Source of the DNA: Rhizobium sp.
Lineage (GTDB): Bacteria > Pseudomonadota > Alphaproteobacteria > Rhizobiales > Rhizobiaceae
Reading direction: 5' to 3'
DNA: 64,000 bases
NCBI GenBank assembly: GCA_028290545.1
Contig: JAQGJP010000032.1
Coordinates: 1 to 64,000 of the forward strand
The position numbers and the translations under genes were made by a program. The notes under the pieces are model-generated. The model saw only the letters and a program-made list of their open reading frames with translations. It was not told the DNA's origin and did no database searches. Each line of letters opens with the position of its first letter. Positions within the stretch are counted from its first letter, which is position 1. Positions 52,180 to 60,864 of this stretch are shown piece after piece.

Positions 52180-53133
52180 ATGGAATCCGTGATCAGCACG
52201 GCCGGGATGGAACCGGCTAGCCGCAGCACATACTGGCATCAGGCGATCGCCGAGGCCTATTTTTCGCTGAATCTGCAATTCGGCGACGCGGCCAATTTCA
52301 ACGGCGAACTGATGAGCTGGACGCTCGGCGCGGTGTCGCTGTCACGGCTGCGCTCCGGCGCGCTGCAATATCGCCGGCTGCCGAAACATCTGGCGCAGGA
52401 CAATGAAGAGCAGTTGCTGGTGACCATTCCGGCGCGGGCGGAAGTGTATTTCTCGCAATGCGGCCATGACGTCCGCTGCAGCCCCGGCAGCTACATCATC
52501 GAGCGCAGCCACGAGCCCTATGAGTTCAGCCATTCGGAAGATGCCGATCTCTGGGTGCTGAAGATTGCCACCAAGGCGCTGGCCGGGCGCATCCGCGCGC
52601 CGGACCGGTTCTGCAGCATGCAGTTCAATGCCGGCGAAGGCGTCGGCGGCCTGTTCGCCGACCTCATCCACCATATCCCGCAGCGTTTCGCCTCGATGCC
52701 GGAGGCGGCGCGGGAGGCGATCGGCAAGCAGTTGGTCGACCTGCTCGCATTGTCGATTCAGTCCGACGACCGCACGTTGACATCGGGCTCATCGACGGTG
52801 CGCACCGCCCATCTCACCCGTATCGAGAATTTCGTGCGCGCCAACCTGCACCGGCTGGAGCTCGATCCGGAACTGATCTCGCGCGAATGCAGAATCTCCA
52901 TTCGCTACCTGCACGAACTGTTTCGCGACACCAACCAGACGCTGGGTCAGTGGATCCGCGACATGCGGCTGGAAGCGGCGCGCGAGGACCTGAAGACGAG
53001 CCGCAACCCCATGTCGATCGCCGAGATCTGCTACCGTCGCGGATTTTCGGACCAGGCCTATTTCTCGCGCGTGTTCAAGCAACAGTTCAGCATGAGCCCT
53101 CGCGAATACCGCCAGCGGCATCTCGGGCACTGA
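52180..53133 (+). CDS. AraC-family transcriptional regulator
   Basis: A 317-residue regulator with an N-terminal cupin-like AraC-binding domain (about residues 40-180) and two C-terminal helix-turn-helix motifs: ISRECRISIRYLHELFRDT and IAEICYRRGFSDQAYFSRVF, ending SPREYRQRH. ATG 52180 follows GTGAGG at 4 nt; ATG 52147 is an alternative adding 11 residues. Divergent from hyuBA and convergent with the amidase gene, so it likely controls the amide-degradation genes. Confidence 0.9.
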   Translation: MESVISTAGMEPASRSTYWHQAIAEAYFSLNLQFGDAANFNGELMSWTLGAVSLSRLRSGALQYRRLPKHLAQDNEEQLLVTIPARAEVYFSQCGHDVRCSPGSYIIERSHEPYEFSHSEDADLWVLKIATKALAGRIRAPDRFCSMQFNAGEGVGGLFADLIHHIPQRFASMPEAAREAIGKQLVDLLALSIQSDDRTLTSGSSTVRTAHLTRIENFVRANLHRLELDPELISRECRISIRYLHELFRDTNQTLGQWIRDMRLEAAREDLKTSRNPMSIAEICYRRGFSDQAYFSRVFKQQFSMSPREYRQRHLGH

Positions 53134-53138
53134 TCTTT

Positions 53139-54506
53139 TCAGACGTCGCGAACGGTTTCGTCCGCCGCCAGCGCCACGCTCAGCAAATGCTCGTCGGCGT
53201 CCGGCAGGCCGGAAAGCAGCAGGCCGACCGGCATGCCGGCGTCGCCAGTGCCGCAAGGGATCGACACGCCGCACCAATCGAGAAAATTGCCGATCAACGT
53301 GTTGCGCAGCGTCTTGCCGTTGGTCTTGACGAACAGGTCGTCATCCGCGACCAGTGGTGCGATCGGCGGCGCCACATGCGGCAGGGTCGGCGATACGAGG
53401 ATTTCACCCGGCGCGATCGACTTCGCCATGCTGGCGATCATCCGTTCGCGGGCGTTGAGAATTTCAATATAGCTGGCCATCGAGGTCTTCTCGCCCAATC
53501 TGGCGCGGACGACGACGCGGCGATCCATGTCGGCTGCGTCGGCTCCCAGGATACGGTCATGATGCAGCGCATAGGCTTCCGCCGTCACCAGCGGGCCGTG
53601 CTTGGCCATCAGGTCGAAGAGTTCGATGAACAGGGGGAACGCCTGGCGGCGGACTTTTGCGCCGGCAGCGGAAAGACGAGCCAGCGCCGCCTCGAACGCC
53701 GAGACGACGCCCTCTTCCGCATCATCGAAGAAGATGGTGTCCGGCACGACCAGCGAAACACCGGCGAGCGAGCCGCGCTGGACTTCGGACGCTGTCAGAC
53801 CGCGCATCGCCGCATCGATCCACACCGCATCCTGCACCGTCCGGGTAAGCGGACCGAGAGAATCCAGGCTTTTGGAGAGTGGATAGACGCCCTGCATCGA
53901 ATAGCGGCCACGCGTCGCCTTGTAGCCGACTGTACCGTTGAAAGCCGCCGGAATGCGGATCGAGCCGCCGGTATCGGTGCCCATCGCCACCGGCACCAGG
54001 CCAGCCGCGACCGCCACGCCTGCTCCGGATGACGAGCCGCCTGGAATGCGCGGCACATCCGTGGAATTGGGATTCTCGGGCGTGCCGTAATGCGGATTGA
54101 TCCCGAGCCCGGAAAAGGCGAATTCGCTCATGTTGGTCCGGCCGACCGCCACCATGCCGGCGGCCTTCAGGTTTGCGACAATGGCGGCGTCGGCTTTCGC
54201 GGCCGGCTCCCGCGACAGCACCTTGGAGCCTGCGGTTGTCACCAGTCCCTCAAGGTCGAACAGGTCTTTCCATGCGATCGGAATCCCATCGAGCACGCCC
54301 AGCGAACGGCCCGATTTGATGCGCTTCGAAGACGCCTCGGCTTCGGCCATGGCGCGCTCCGGCGTCAGGCTGACGAACACCGACTGATCCCCGTAGGATT
54401 TGATGCCGTCGAGTGTCTGCTCGGCCAGCGCCACCGGATCGAGGGCGCCGTCCTGGATCAGCACCGAAAGCTGGGCGATCGATTTACCTTTGTTGCCGTC
54501 AGCCAT
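53139..54506 (-). CDS. Amidase (amidase signature family)
   Basis: Serine amidase of 455 residues with the Ser-cis-Ser-Lys triad: Lys in GIPIAWKDLFDLEG, the first Ser in GGSSSGAGVAVAAG, and the nucleophile Ser in GTDTGGSIRIPAAF. The length is normal for the family. Substrates in the family range from simple amides to ureides. It follows the binding-protein-like gene by 9 nt in the long minus-strand operon. Confidence 0.92.
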   Translation of the reverse strand: MADGNKGKSIAQLSVLIQDGALDPVALAEQTLDGIKSYGDQSVFVSLTPERAMAEAEASSKRIKSGRSLGVLDGIPIAWKDLFDLEGLVTTAGSKVLSREPAAKADAAIVANLKAAGMVAVGRTNMSEFAFSGLGINPHYGTPENPNSTDVPRIPGGSSSGAGVAVAAGLVPVAMGTDTGGSIRIPAAFNGTVGYKATRGRYSMQGVYPLSKSLDSLGPLTRTVQDAVWIDAAMRGLTASEVQRGSLAGVSLVVPDTIFFDDAEEGVVSAFEAALARLSAAGAKVRRQAFPLFIELFDLMAKHGPLVTAEAYALHHDRILGADAADMDRRVVVRARLGEKTSMASYIEILNARERMIASMAKSIAPGEILVSPTLPHVAPPIAPLVADDDLFVKTNGKTLRNTLIGNFLDWCGVSIPCGTGDAGMPVGLLLSGLPDADEHLLSVALAADETVRDV

Positions 54507-54515
54507 AAGTCTCTC

Positions 54516-55739
54516 CTAGTTCCGTCCGACCAGCTGCATCCAGCGCCGCACGAGATAATTATGTTCGTCCATTGTCGTATTCCAGACGGCAATGCAATTG
54601 GCCCGCTGCCAATAGGAGCCGCCGCTGCGAACAGAGCCCGCCTTGATCCGAACCTTGCCATCAGGCCCCGGCAGATCGCAGGCAGCCGGCAGGCCGCCAT
54701 ACCAGTAATCCCACTCGGCTTCGGTCATGTATTCGCGTGAGCGCTCGGGCGTCGAGATATAGTATCCCTGACGCGCGACGACGGCGCCCGGCCAACCCGA
54801 TATCCACCAGTTCATATAGGCATAGGCGACGTCGAGCATGCGGGCATCGAGCGTCCGCGACAGGCAAAGGCCGCCATGCCAGGCGCGATAGCCCTCCACG
54901 GGTACCGATTGCTCGACCGGCACGCCCTGGCCGTTGAGGATGGTAATGCCCGTTGACCACATGCTCTGGATATCGGTCTGTTTCTCCACCATGAGGCGCG
55001 CGGCATCTTCCGCCGTCCGCCAGAAGTCCCGGAAGAAGCCGTCGCGTTTCCTCGCCTCCAGCAGATCGATGAGCTTGTCGATTTCGGCGACCGTCATATT
55101 GCCGATGTTGCGGAAACTCATCAGGCCGGCGGCCTGAGCGGCAAGTGCCGCATCGAATATGCCGATTGCCGGTTCATCGACCAGCGCCGTACGCCCCGAC
55201 CATTTCTCATCCAGCAGTGCGGCCCAGCTATCGAAATCTTCGGAACCTTCGATCATGTCGGTGCGATAGGCGTAGCTATCGAAATTATGCGTCGTCGGCA
55301 GCATCGAGATATAGCCCGTCGGCGTATCGCCCAGTTCGAGATTGGGCTGCACGAACAGTTTCCTGACCGGCGCATCGCCCTGGCCGAGCCGTGCATTCGG
55401 GCCGATACGGCCGGTTTTGGTCAGATCGTTGATCTCGTCCCAGAGCGTGATACGGTCGATGTCGATCGGCTGGATCGCCCGCCAATACCAGACGATATCG
55501 AGATTGTGGAAGCACTGGTCGTAAATATCGTAGCTCTCGGGCTCCTGCGCCGCCTTATGCTGGGTGGTCAGAAAGTCGTTGTTGTCGAAGACGATATCGA
55601 TGCCGAGATCCTTCTCGGCGCCGGTCCGCAATTCTTCCAGCAGCGAGATCGCCGTCCCAAGCACCCTGAGTTTCGGCCGCCCGGCGATATGCACGGCCGG
55701 TGCGGCAAGGGTTGCGGGCGGGAGCTGGTGCTTGTTCAT
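54516..55739 (-). CDS. PotD-like substrate-binding protein homologue without signal peptide
   Basis: A 407-residue protein homologous to the binding protein at 59525-60757: both end in xYWYGG/FWYEG, RSGG/RDGGS and a final NYLVRRWM/DHLIQKWD block. It begins MNKHQLPPATLAAPAVHIAG and has no hydrophobic signal; the in-frame DNA upstream, overlapping the cobW end, adds none. TLAAPAV resembles the end of a Tat signal whose front part is gone. It may be a cytoplasmic ligand-binding or chaperone-like protein, or have lost export. Lies between cobW and the amidase gene. Confidence 0.85.
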   Translation of the reverse strand: MNKHQLPPATLAAPAVHIAGRPKLRVLGTAISLLEELRTGAEKDLGIDIVFDNNDFLTTQHKAAQEPESYDIYDQCFHNLDIVWYWRAIQPIDIDRITLWDEINDLTKTGRIGPNARLGQGDAPVRKLFVQPNLELGDTPTGYISMLPTTHNFDSYAYRTDMIEGSEDFDSWAALLDEKWSGRTALVDEPAIGIFDAALAAQAAGLMSFRNIGNMTVAEIDKLIDLLEARKRDGFFRDFWRTAEDAARLMVEKQTDIQSMWSTGITILNGQGVPVEQSVPVEGYRAWHGGLCLSRTLDARMLDVAYAYMNWWISGWPGAVVARQGYYISTPERSREYMTEAEWDYWYGGLPAACDLPGPDGKVRIKAGSVRSGGSYWQRANCIAVWNTTMDEHNYLVRRWMQLVGRN

Positions 55740-55749
55740 GCGGGCGGGA

Positions 55750-56805
55750 TCAATTCTGGCTATATCGCGGATGGGCCGGCGTCTCTGCAGTCCCTTTAGC
55801 GAGCGCGAAGGCTTCGAAGGACCGTCTCAACAGCGTGGCATCCAATCCGTCGACGATAAAGACGATATGCGAGCGGCGATCCTCCGATGCCCACGCCTCC
55901 ATATGAACCGGCGTGTGCACCAGATGCTGCACACCATGGATCGCCACCGGCCGTGGCTCCCCCGATATGTTGAGGATGCCCTTGACCCGCAGCACGCGCG
56001 CGCCATGGCGGTTGAGCAGCATGGTCAGCCAGATGCCGAAACCCGTCCAGTCGATGGGATCATCGACGGCAATCGCGAAGGATCTGAACTGGGCGCTGTG
56101 GGCCTTGCCTTCGGCGGTGACGAGTTCGCGGCTGTCTTCGCAATAGAACCCGGTGGCGGACTGGACACGGGCGCCGCGTGGGGCAGCATCCGTGTCCAAC
56201 AGGCTGGCCACGGAAAATTGCTCGTTAAGGGCTTCGACAATTTCCGCGTCGGGATTGATACGCCGCAATCTCTCGGTCAGATCACTCGTCCGTTGCACAT
56301 CAGCAAGATCGGTCTTGGTGACGATCAGCCGGTCGGCAATCGCGGCCTGCCGGTTGGATTCGATATAGGTGTCGAGCTGGTTGAGCCCATTGACCGCATC
56401 GACCGTGGTGATGACGTTGCCGGGGCGGAAATGATGCCGCAACACCGGATCCGCCTTGATGGTCGACAGTACCGGAAACGGATCGGCAAGCCCCGTGCTT
56501 TCGATCACCACGCGCGAGAACGAAGGGATGAGGCCGCGCTCGCGCCGGGAATGCAGGTCACGCAGCGCATCGGCAAGCTCGCCGCGCACGGTGCAGCAGA
56601 TGCAGCCTGATTGCAGCAGAACCATGTTCTCGTCGATGCGCTCAACGAGTTGATGATCGAGACCAACCTCGCCGAATTCGTTGATCAGCACGGCGGTATC
56701 GCTCAGCGCCGGGTCTTCCAGCATTCGCTTCAGCAACGTCGTCTTGCCCGAGCCTAGGAAACCCGTCAGCAGATTGACCGTTGTGAATTGCGGGGTGTCA
56801 GCCAT
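55750..56805 (-). CDS. CobW/COG0523-family GTPase (metallochaperone)
   Basis: G3E-family GTPase of 351 residues. Walker A is GFLGSGKTTLL (residues 15-25), the metal site is GCICC (Cys68, Cys70, Cys71), INEFGEVG, ESTGLADP and TKTDLAD are the remaining GTPase motifs; the C-terminal CobW domain ends with HIVFIVDGLD. Family members deliver zinc, cobalt or other metals to enzymes encoded nearby. Candidates here are the allantoinase-like enzyme and the hydantoinase. It overlaps the CxxC protein gene by 8 nt. Confidence 0.93.
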   Translation of the reverse strand: MADTPQFTTVNLLTGFLGSGKTTLLKRMLEDPALSDTAVLINEFGEVGLDHQLVERIDENMVLLQSGCICCTVRGELADALRDLHSRRERGLIPSFSRVVIESTGLADPFPVLSTIKADPVLRHHFRPGNVITTVDAVNGLNQLDTYIESNRQAAIADRLIVTKTDLADVQRTSDLTERLRRINPDAEIVEALNEQFSVASLLDTDAAPRGARVQSATGFYCEDSRELVTAEGKAHSAQFRSFAIAVDDPIDWTGFGIWLTMLLNRHGARVLRVKGILNISGEPRPVAIHGVQHLVHTPVHMEAWASEDRRSHIVFIVDGLDATLLRRSFEAFALAKGTAETPAHPRYSQN

Positions 56806-57130
56806 CGCGCATCGCCTCGACTCGGGCGATCAGATCGGGATCGAGAGGATCGCAGGCGCGACCGATCATCCGTTCCGCCGCCGGCCAAAGATGGCCTAGA
56901 TCCTCGATAACCTCGCTCTTGCCGGTGCGGCTGGCGAGAACATAGGAAGAGCCCTGCCAGTCCGACAGCGTCAGCGCATAGGAGGCCAGGACGCGGTTGG
57001 CAGCAGCAACGCGATTGATGCGTTCGCGACGGCGGTCGATCCGCTCGACATTGCGCGTGTAGACGCCAGGCCGCGCCACCGCATCCGCCCAGTGTTCATT
57101 GCCGCCCAGAATGCCGCAAAGCGAGCACAT
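56798..57130 (-). CDS. Small CxxC protein of unknown function, cobW-linked
   Basis: A 110-residue protein starting MCSLCGILGGNEHWAD. ATG 57130 follows GGAGATG; an in-frame extension to 57238 would translate the inverted repeat and give MDPRVKPEDD, a common artefact. The two Cys and the His close to the N terminus could bind a metal or be a redox pair. The rest is helical and arginine-rich, without membrane segments. Overlap with cobW suggests a joint role in metal handling. I do not recognise a named family. Confidence 0.7.
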   Translation of the reverse strand: MCSLCGILGGNEHWADAVARPGVYTRNVERIDRRRERINRVAAANRVLASYALTLSDWQGSSYVLASRTGKSEVIEDLGHLWPAAERMIGRACDPLDPDLIARVEAMRDG

Positions 57131-57194
57131 AAGTTCATCTCCGAACACGTTGTCATCAACCCCAAATTCGGGGTGATCGAGCTTACGGCACTTG

Positions 57195-57294
57195 CTCCGC
57201 GAGTCATCCTCGGGCTTGACCCGAGGATCCATAAGCAATCACGTCATCGGTCAGCTTTGGATCCTCGGGTCAAGCCCGAGGATGACTCGCGGAG
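57195..57294. repeat. RIME-like intergenic inverted repeat
   Basis: Two perfect 37-bp inverted arms (57195-57231 and 57258-57294) flank a 26-nt spacer. Each arm contains its own hairpin, ATCCTCGGG-CTTGA-CCCGAGGAT, so the RNA can fold as two small hairpins or one long one. This CCTCGGGCTTGACCCGAGG core is a well-known repeat of rhizobial and related genomes. It lies in the 272-nt gap between the deacetylase gene and the CxxC gene. Confidence 0.85.
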
Positions 57295-57402
57295 GGTTTT
57301 ATCCCTCCAAATCCAACATCGCATTCCTCATCGATGGCGATGCCGTGGAGTCCAGCAACCCCGTTCAATCTTTTGCGCAAGCGAAAGCTGGGGTCTGTTC
57401 CC

Positions 57403-58284
57403 TTACTTCTGGCGCGGGAAGCGCTTGGCGAAGTCGTCGGCAATCTCGTTCATGGTGACGAATTTCACGCCCGGATGCTTGATCATGTGGGAATAGAGCC
57501 GTTCCAGCATCATCAGCACGTGCGGACGGCCAGCGACATCCGGGTGGATGGTGATCGGGAAGACCGCATAATCCATCTCGCGATAGACCCAATCGAACTG
57601 GTCGCGCCACATCTGTTCGATATCGTGCGGGTTGACGAAGCCGTGGCTGTTGGGGGATTTCTTGATGAACATCATCGGCGGCAGATCGTCGAGATGCCAG
57701 GAAGCAGGGATTTCGATCAGGTCGGTCTCATGGCCGCGCTTTAGCGGCACCATCCAGTCGGACGGCTTCCTGGAATAATCGATCTTGGTCCAGCTGTCGC
57801 CGACGCGCACATAATAGGGCGTGAAATCGTTGTGCATCAGCGAATGGTCGTATTTGATGCCGCGTTCGAGCAGCAGCTCGTTGGTGACGTTGGAGAATTC
57901 CCACCATGGTGCGACATAGCCGGTCGGACGCTTGCCGGAAAGCTTGGTGACCAGATCGATGCACTTGTCGAGCACTTCGATTTCCTGCTCGCGGGTCATG
58001 GCGATCGGGTTCTCATGCGTATAGCCATGAATGCCGATCTCATGCCCGGCTTCCGCAACCGCTTTCATCTGTTCCGGAAACGTCTCGATGGAGTGGCCGG
58101 GGATGAACCACGTCGTCTTGATGCCGAACCGCTCGAAAAGCTTCAGGAGCCGCAGGCTGCCGACTTCACCGGCGAACATGCCACGCGAAATATCGTCTGG
58201 CGAATCCTCCCCGCCGTAGGAGCCGAGCCAGCCGGCAACGGCATCGACGTCAACGCCAAAACTGCACAAGATTTCCTTCGCCAT
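57403..58284 (-). CDS. Polysaccharide deacetylase-family hydrolase (PuuE allantoinase/PgdA-like)
   Basis: NodB-fold hydrolase of 293 residues. The first motif GVDVDA gives Asp12/Asp14, the second HGYTHENP gives the His pair, and [12 protein letters not shown] the third. This spacing and length are those of the PuuE-type allantoinase and Helicobacter PgdA-like branch rather than chitooligosaccharide deacetylases. No signal peptide, so it acts in the cytoplasm. With hyuAB, amidase and a polyamine-type importer it probably hydrolyses a C-N bond in an imported ring or ureide. Confidence 0.88.
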   Translation of the reverse strand: MAKEILCSFGVDVDAVAGWLGSYGGEDSPDDISRGMFAGEVGSLRLLKLFERFGIKTTWFIPGHSIETFPEQMKAVAEAGHEIGIHGYTHENPIAMTREQEIEVLDKCIDLVTKLSGKRPTGYVAPWWEFSNVTNELLLERGIKYDHSLMHNDFTPYYVRVGDSWTKIDYSRKPSDWMVPLKRGHETDLIEIPASWHLDDLPPMMFIKKSPNSHGFVNPHDIEQMWRDQFDWVYREMDYAVFPITIHPDVAGRPHVLMMLERLYSHMIKHPGVKFVTMNEIADDFAKRFPRQK

Positions 58285-58323
58285 CGGTAGTGTCTCCTTC
58301 GTGGTTTCTTCTGAATTCGGGTG

Positions 58324-59433
58324 TCAATGCGCCGGGATAACGGTGGCCTGCGCCGGGTTCCAGGACAGGATGATGCTTGAACCGACCGGAAAAGATTCCG
58401 GCCGGTATTTGTCGATATGCGCTTCGAGCGCCACCGTGCGCCCGTCGGGCAGCGCGGCGGCAAGCTGCGAGACGTGGCCGACGACGTCGAAACGGGTGAT
58501 TTTGGCGTCAATCAGATTGCCACTGTAATCACTGGCGATCCGGTCACGCTGCGCACCCTGGGCAGGATGCACCTCGATCGATTCCGCCGGGATCACCAGA
58601 CTGACTTTGGTCTTGTCGGAAATCGGCACCGATACTTGACCGGTGAGTGTGCCGGCAGGTGTATCGACCGTCGCTGTATCGCCGTTGGTGCTCCTGATCT
58701 CGCCGGTGAAAATCGTGTTACGGCCGATGAACTGCGCCACGAAGGGCGTGTTCGGCCGCGTATACAACTGGTGCGGCGGGCTGATCTGCTCGACCCGGCC
58801 CTGGTTCATCACCACGATCCGGTCCGACAGCGCCAGGGCCTCGGATTGTGCATGGGTGACGAACACGAATGTGACACCCAGCGTCTTCTGCAGCAGTTTC
58901 AATTCGTTCTGGATCGCCTTGCGGAGATTGGCATCGAGTGCGCCGAGCGGTTCGTCGAGCAACAGGATATCCGGCTCGACCACAAGCCCGCGCGCAAGGG
59001 CTATGCGCTGGCGCTGGCCACCGGACAGCTTGTCGGTCTTGCGCTCGGCAATGTCCTCAAGCCCGAGAGTGGCAAGGATGCGGTCGACCTTGGCATCGCG
59101 CTCGGTCTTGGGCATTCCCTTGACTTCAAGCCCGTAGCCGACATTGCGGCGCACGGTCATGTGCGGGAAGAGCGCGTAATTCTGGAAGATCATCGACGTC
59201 GGCCGGTCCTGCGGCGGCACGTCGTTCATCCGCGCACCCTTGATCATCATGTCGCCCGAGGAAATGCCCTCGAAGCCGGCGATCATGCGCAAAGTCGTGG
59301 TCTTGCCGCAGCCGGACGGACCGAGAAATGCGATGAACTCGCCTTTTGTCACGGACAGGTTGAATTCATCGACAGCCATGGTGCCGTTGTCGAATACCTT
59401 GCCGACATTGATGAGTTCTAGGTCGAAAATCAT
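58324..59433 (-). CDS. PotA/spermidine-putrescine-type ABC ATPase
   Basis: ATPase of 369 residues: GPSGCGKTTTLRMIAG, LSGGQRQRIALARGL, LLLDEPLGALDANLR, VTHAQ (Gln-variant switch region; His present), and a C-terminal TOBE domain (GRTVALEAHIDKY). ATG 59433 follows GGAG. It belongs with the binding protein and two permeases encoded upstream on the same strand. Confidence 0.93.
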   Translation of the reverse strand: MIFDLELINVGKVFDNGTMAVDEFNLSVTKGEFIAFLGPSGCGKTTTLRMIAGFEGISSGDMMIKGARMNDVPPQDRPTSMIFQNYALFPHMTVRRNVGYGLEVKGMPKTERDAKVDRILATLGLEDIAERKTDKLSGGQRQRIALARGLVVEPDILLLDEPLGALDANLRKAIQNELKLLQKTLGVTFVFVTHAQSEALALSDRIVVMNQGRVEQISPPHQLYTRPNTPFVAQFIGRNTIFTGEIRSTNGDTATVDTPAGTLTGQVSVPISDKTKVSLVIPAESIEVHPAQGAQRDRIASDYSGNLIDAKITRFDVVGHVSQLAAALPDGRTVALEAHIDKYRPESFPVGSSIILSWNPAQATVIPAH

Positions 59434-59485
59434 GGACGGTCTCCAGTGAACAGGAAGCAAGGCTCATGCCATCCTTCCGAAGAAG

Positions 59486-59515
59486 CCGGCCGGGATGAAG
59501 GGCCATCCCGGCCGG
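59486..59515 (-). other. Strong stem-loop between binding-protein and ATPase genes
   Basis: CCGGCCGGGATG and CATCCCGGCCGG form a perfect 12-bp stem with a 6-nt loop, 9 nt after the binding-protein stop. No U-tract. Same placement as the stem-loops in the other importer operons of this window. Confidence 0.6.
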
Positions 59516-59524
59516 AAGTCGATA

Positions 59525-60757
59525 TCAGGCGCTCAGGAATTCATCCCACTTCTGGATGAGGTGGTCGTATTCATCCGGCCACTGGTGCCAGTAAGCGACG
59601 TTCGCCGCGCGCTCTTCCAGCGAGCCGCCATCGCGCAGATCGCCTTCCTTGATGCCGCGCTCTTCCGCGCCGACCCAAGGCTTGCCTTCGTACCAGAACG
59701 CGTATTTTTCAGGCGCCATGACGCTCTTGATATTGGTCGATGGCGAATAGTAGCCCTGTTCGGACACAGTGATGCCCGGTTCGCCGGAAAGCCAATAGTC
59801 GGCATAGGCGATGACGGCGTTCTTGTTCGGGGTGCCGGCGATCATCGACGGACCGATGGCCCAGCCGCGATAGCCTTCCTTCGGGATAGCGTATTTGGCA
59901 GGCTTGCCCTGCGCCTTGACGGCCATGACGGCAGGCTGCCAGGCGTCGGAAACCACCATTTCGCCCGATGCCATGAGATTGACGAGTTCGCCGAAATCGC
60001 CCCAGAGCGCGCGGAACTGGCCTTCCTTCTTCTTGGAAATGAGGAAGGCTGCGGCTTCATCGATTTCCGCGGCGGTCGGGTTGCCCGGGTTCTTCACGTT
60101 TGACAGGCCAAGCGTGTTCATGGCCATGACGGCCTGACCAAACGCGATCAGCGGGTCTGTATTGAGACCGGACTTGCCCTTCCACTTCGGATCGAAGATG
60201 CAGGCCCAGGAATTGGCTTCCTCGTCGGAAACCACATCCGGATTATAGCCGATCGAGTCGTAGTTGTAGACGGCGGGCACCATGTTCAGCGTGGTCTGGG
60301 CTTCATCGGCCCAGATCTGGCCGACGATCTGGTTCCTGCGTTCCCACTTGTCGCTCGGTTTTGTGAACGTGTCGCGGATATTCGCCCAGTTCTTGATCTC
60401 GGCGGCCGGCAGCGGCTCGACATTGTTGGTCATGACGATCGACGGCAGGCGCTCGCCGATGGTTTCCCAGCAATCATAGTCCTTGGAACCGGACAGGATC
60501 TTGGTCTGTGCATCCGGGAAGGTTGCAGCTGTGCCGGACGTCGAGCCGACGCCGGAGAGCTTCTTGAAGTCGGCGAGGATGCGTTCCTGCACCGTCACCG
60601 AAAGGCCGATTGTGCGCAGTTGTTCGCCGGCAAGATCCTTGGCCTGCGCGTAGGCCGCGCGGGATGAAAGGAACGGTGTTCCGCCGCCGGCGGCCAGCGC
60701 CATGACGCCGGCCGTCCGCTTCAGAAGGGAGCGGCGATTGATTTCCATATTGGACAT
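59525..60757 (-). CDS. PotD-like ABC substrate-binding protein with Tat-like signal
   Basis: Binding protein of 410 residues. The N terminus MEINRRSLLKRTAG plus hydrophobic VMALAAGGG resembles a twin-arginine signal, cleavage after AYA. Body segments KILSGSKDYDCWET, YNYDSIGYNPDVV and GYRGWAIGPSMIAGTPNKNA are of the spermidine/putrescine family 1_8 type. It is homologous to the signal-less protein at 54516-55739. The ligand may be a ureide or amide rather than a polyamine. Confidence 0.9.
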   Translation of the reverse strand: MSNMEINRRSLLKRTAGVMALAAGGGTPFLSSRAAYAQAKDLAGEQLRTIGLSVTVQERILADFKKLSGVGSTSGTAATFPDAQTKILSGSKDYDCWETIGERLPSIVMTNNVEPLPAAEIKNWANIRDTFTKPSDKWERRNQIVGQIWADEAQTTLNMVPAVYNYDSIGYNPDVVSDEEANSWACIFDPKWKGKSGLNTDPLIAFGQAVMAMNTLGLSNVKNPGNPTAAEIDEAAAFLISKKKEGQFRALWGDFGELVNLMASGEMVVSDAWQPAVMAVKAQGKPAKYAIPKEGYRGWAIGPSMIAGTPNKNAVIAYADYWLSGEPGITVSEQGYYSPSTNIKSVMAPEKYAFWYEGKPWVGAEERGIKEGDLRDGGSLEERAANVAYWHQWPDEYDHLIQKWDEFLSA

Positions 60758-60864
60758 GTCTCTTCTCCAGTTTGTAATGAGTTCCCTGGAGCCTCGTTTG
60801 CCGAAGCTCCCCTTCGTTATCGGCCTTGTCCCCCCGGAAAATTCCGCCTCCGGGAACGAGGCGA

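Noticed and set aside
57131-57238. N-terminal extension of the CxxC protein (MDPRVKPEDD...)
   Set aside because: It is a translation of the inverted repeat, and ATG 57130 has a proper ribosome site.
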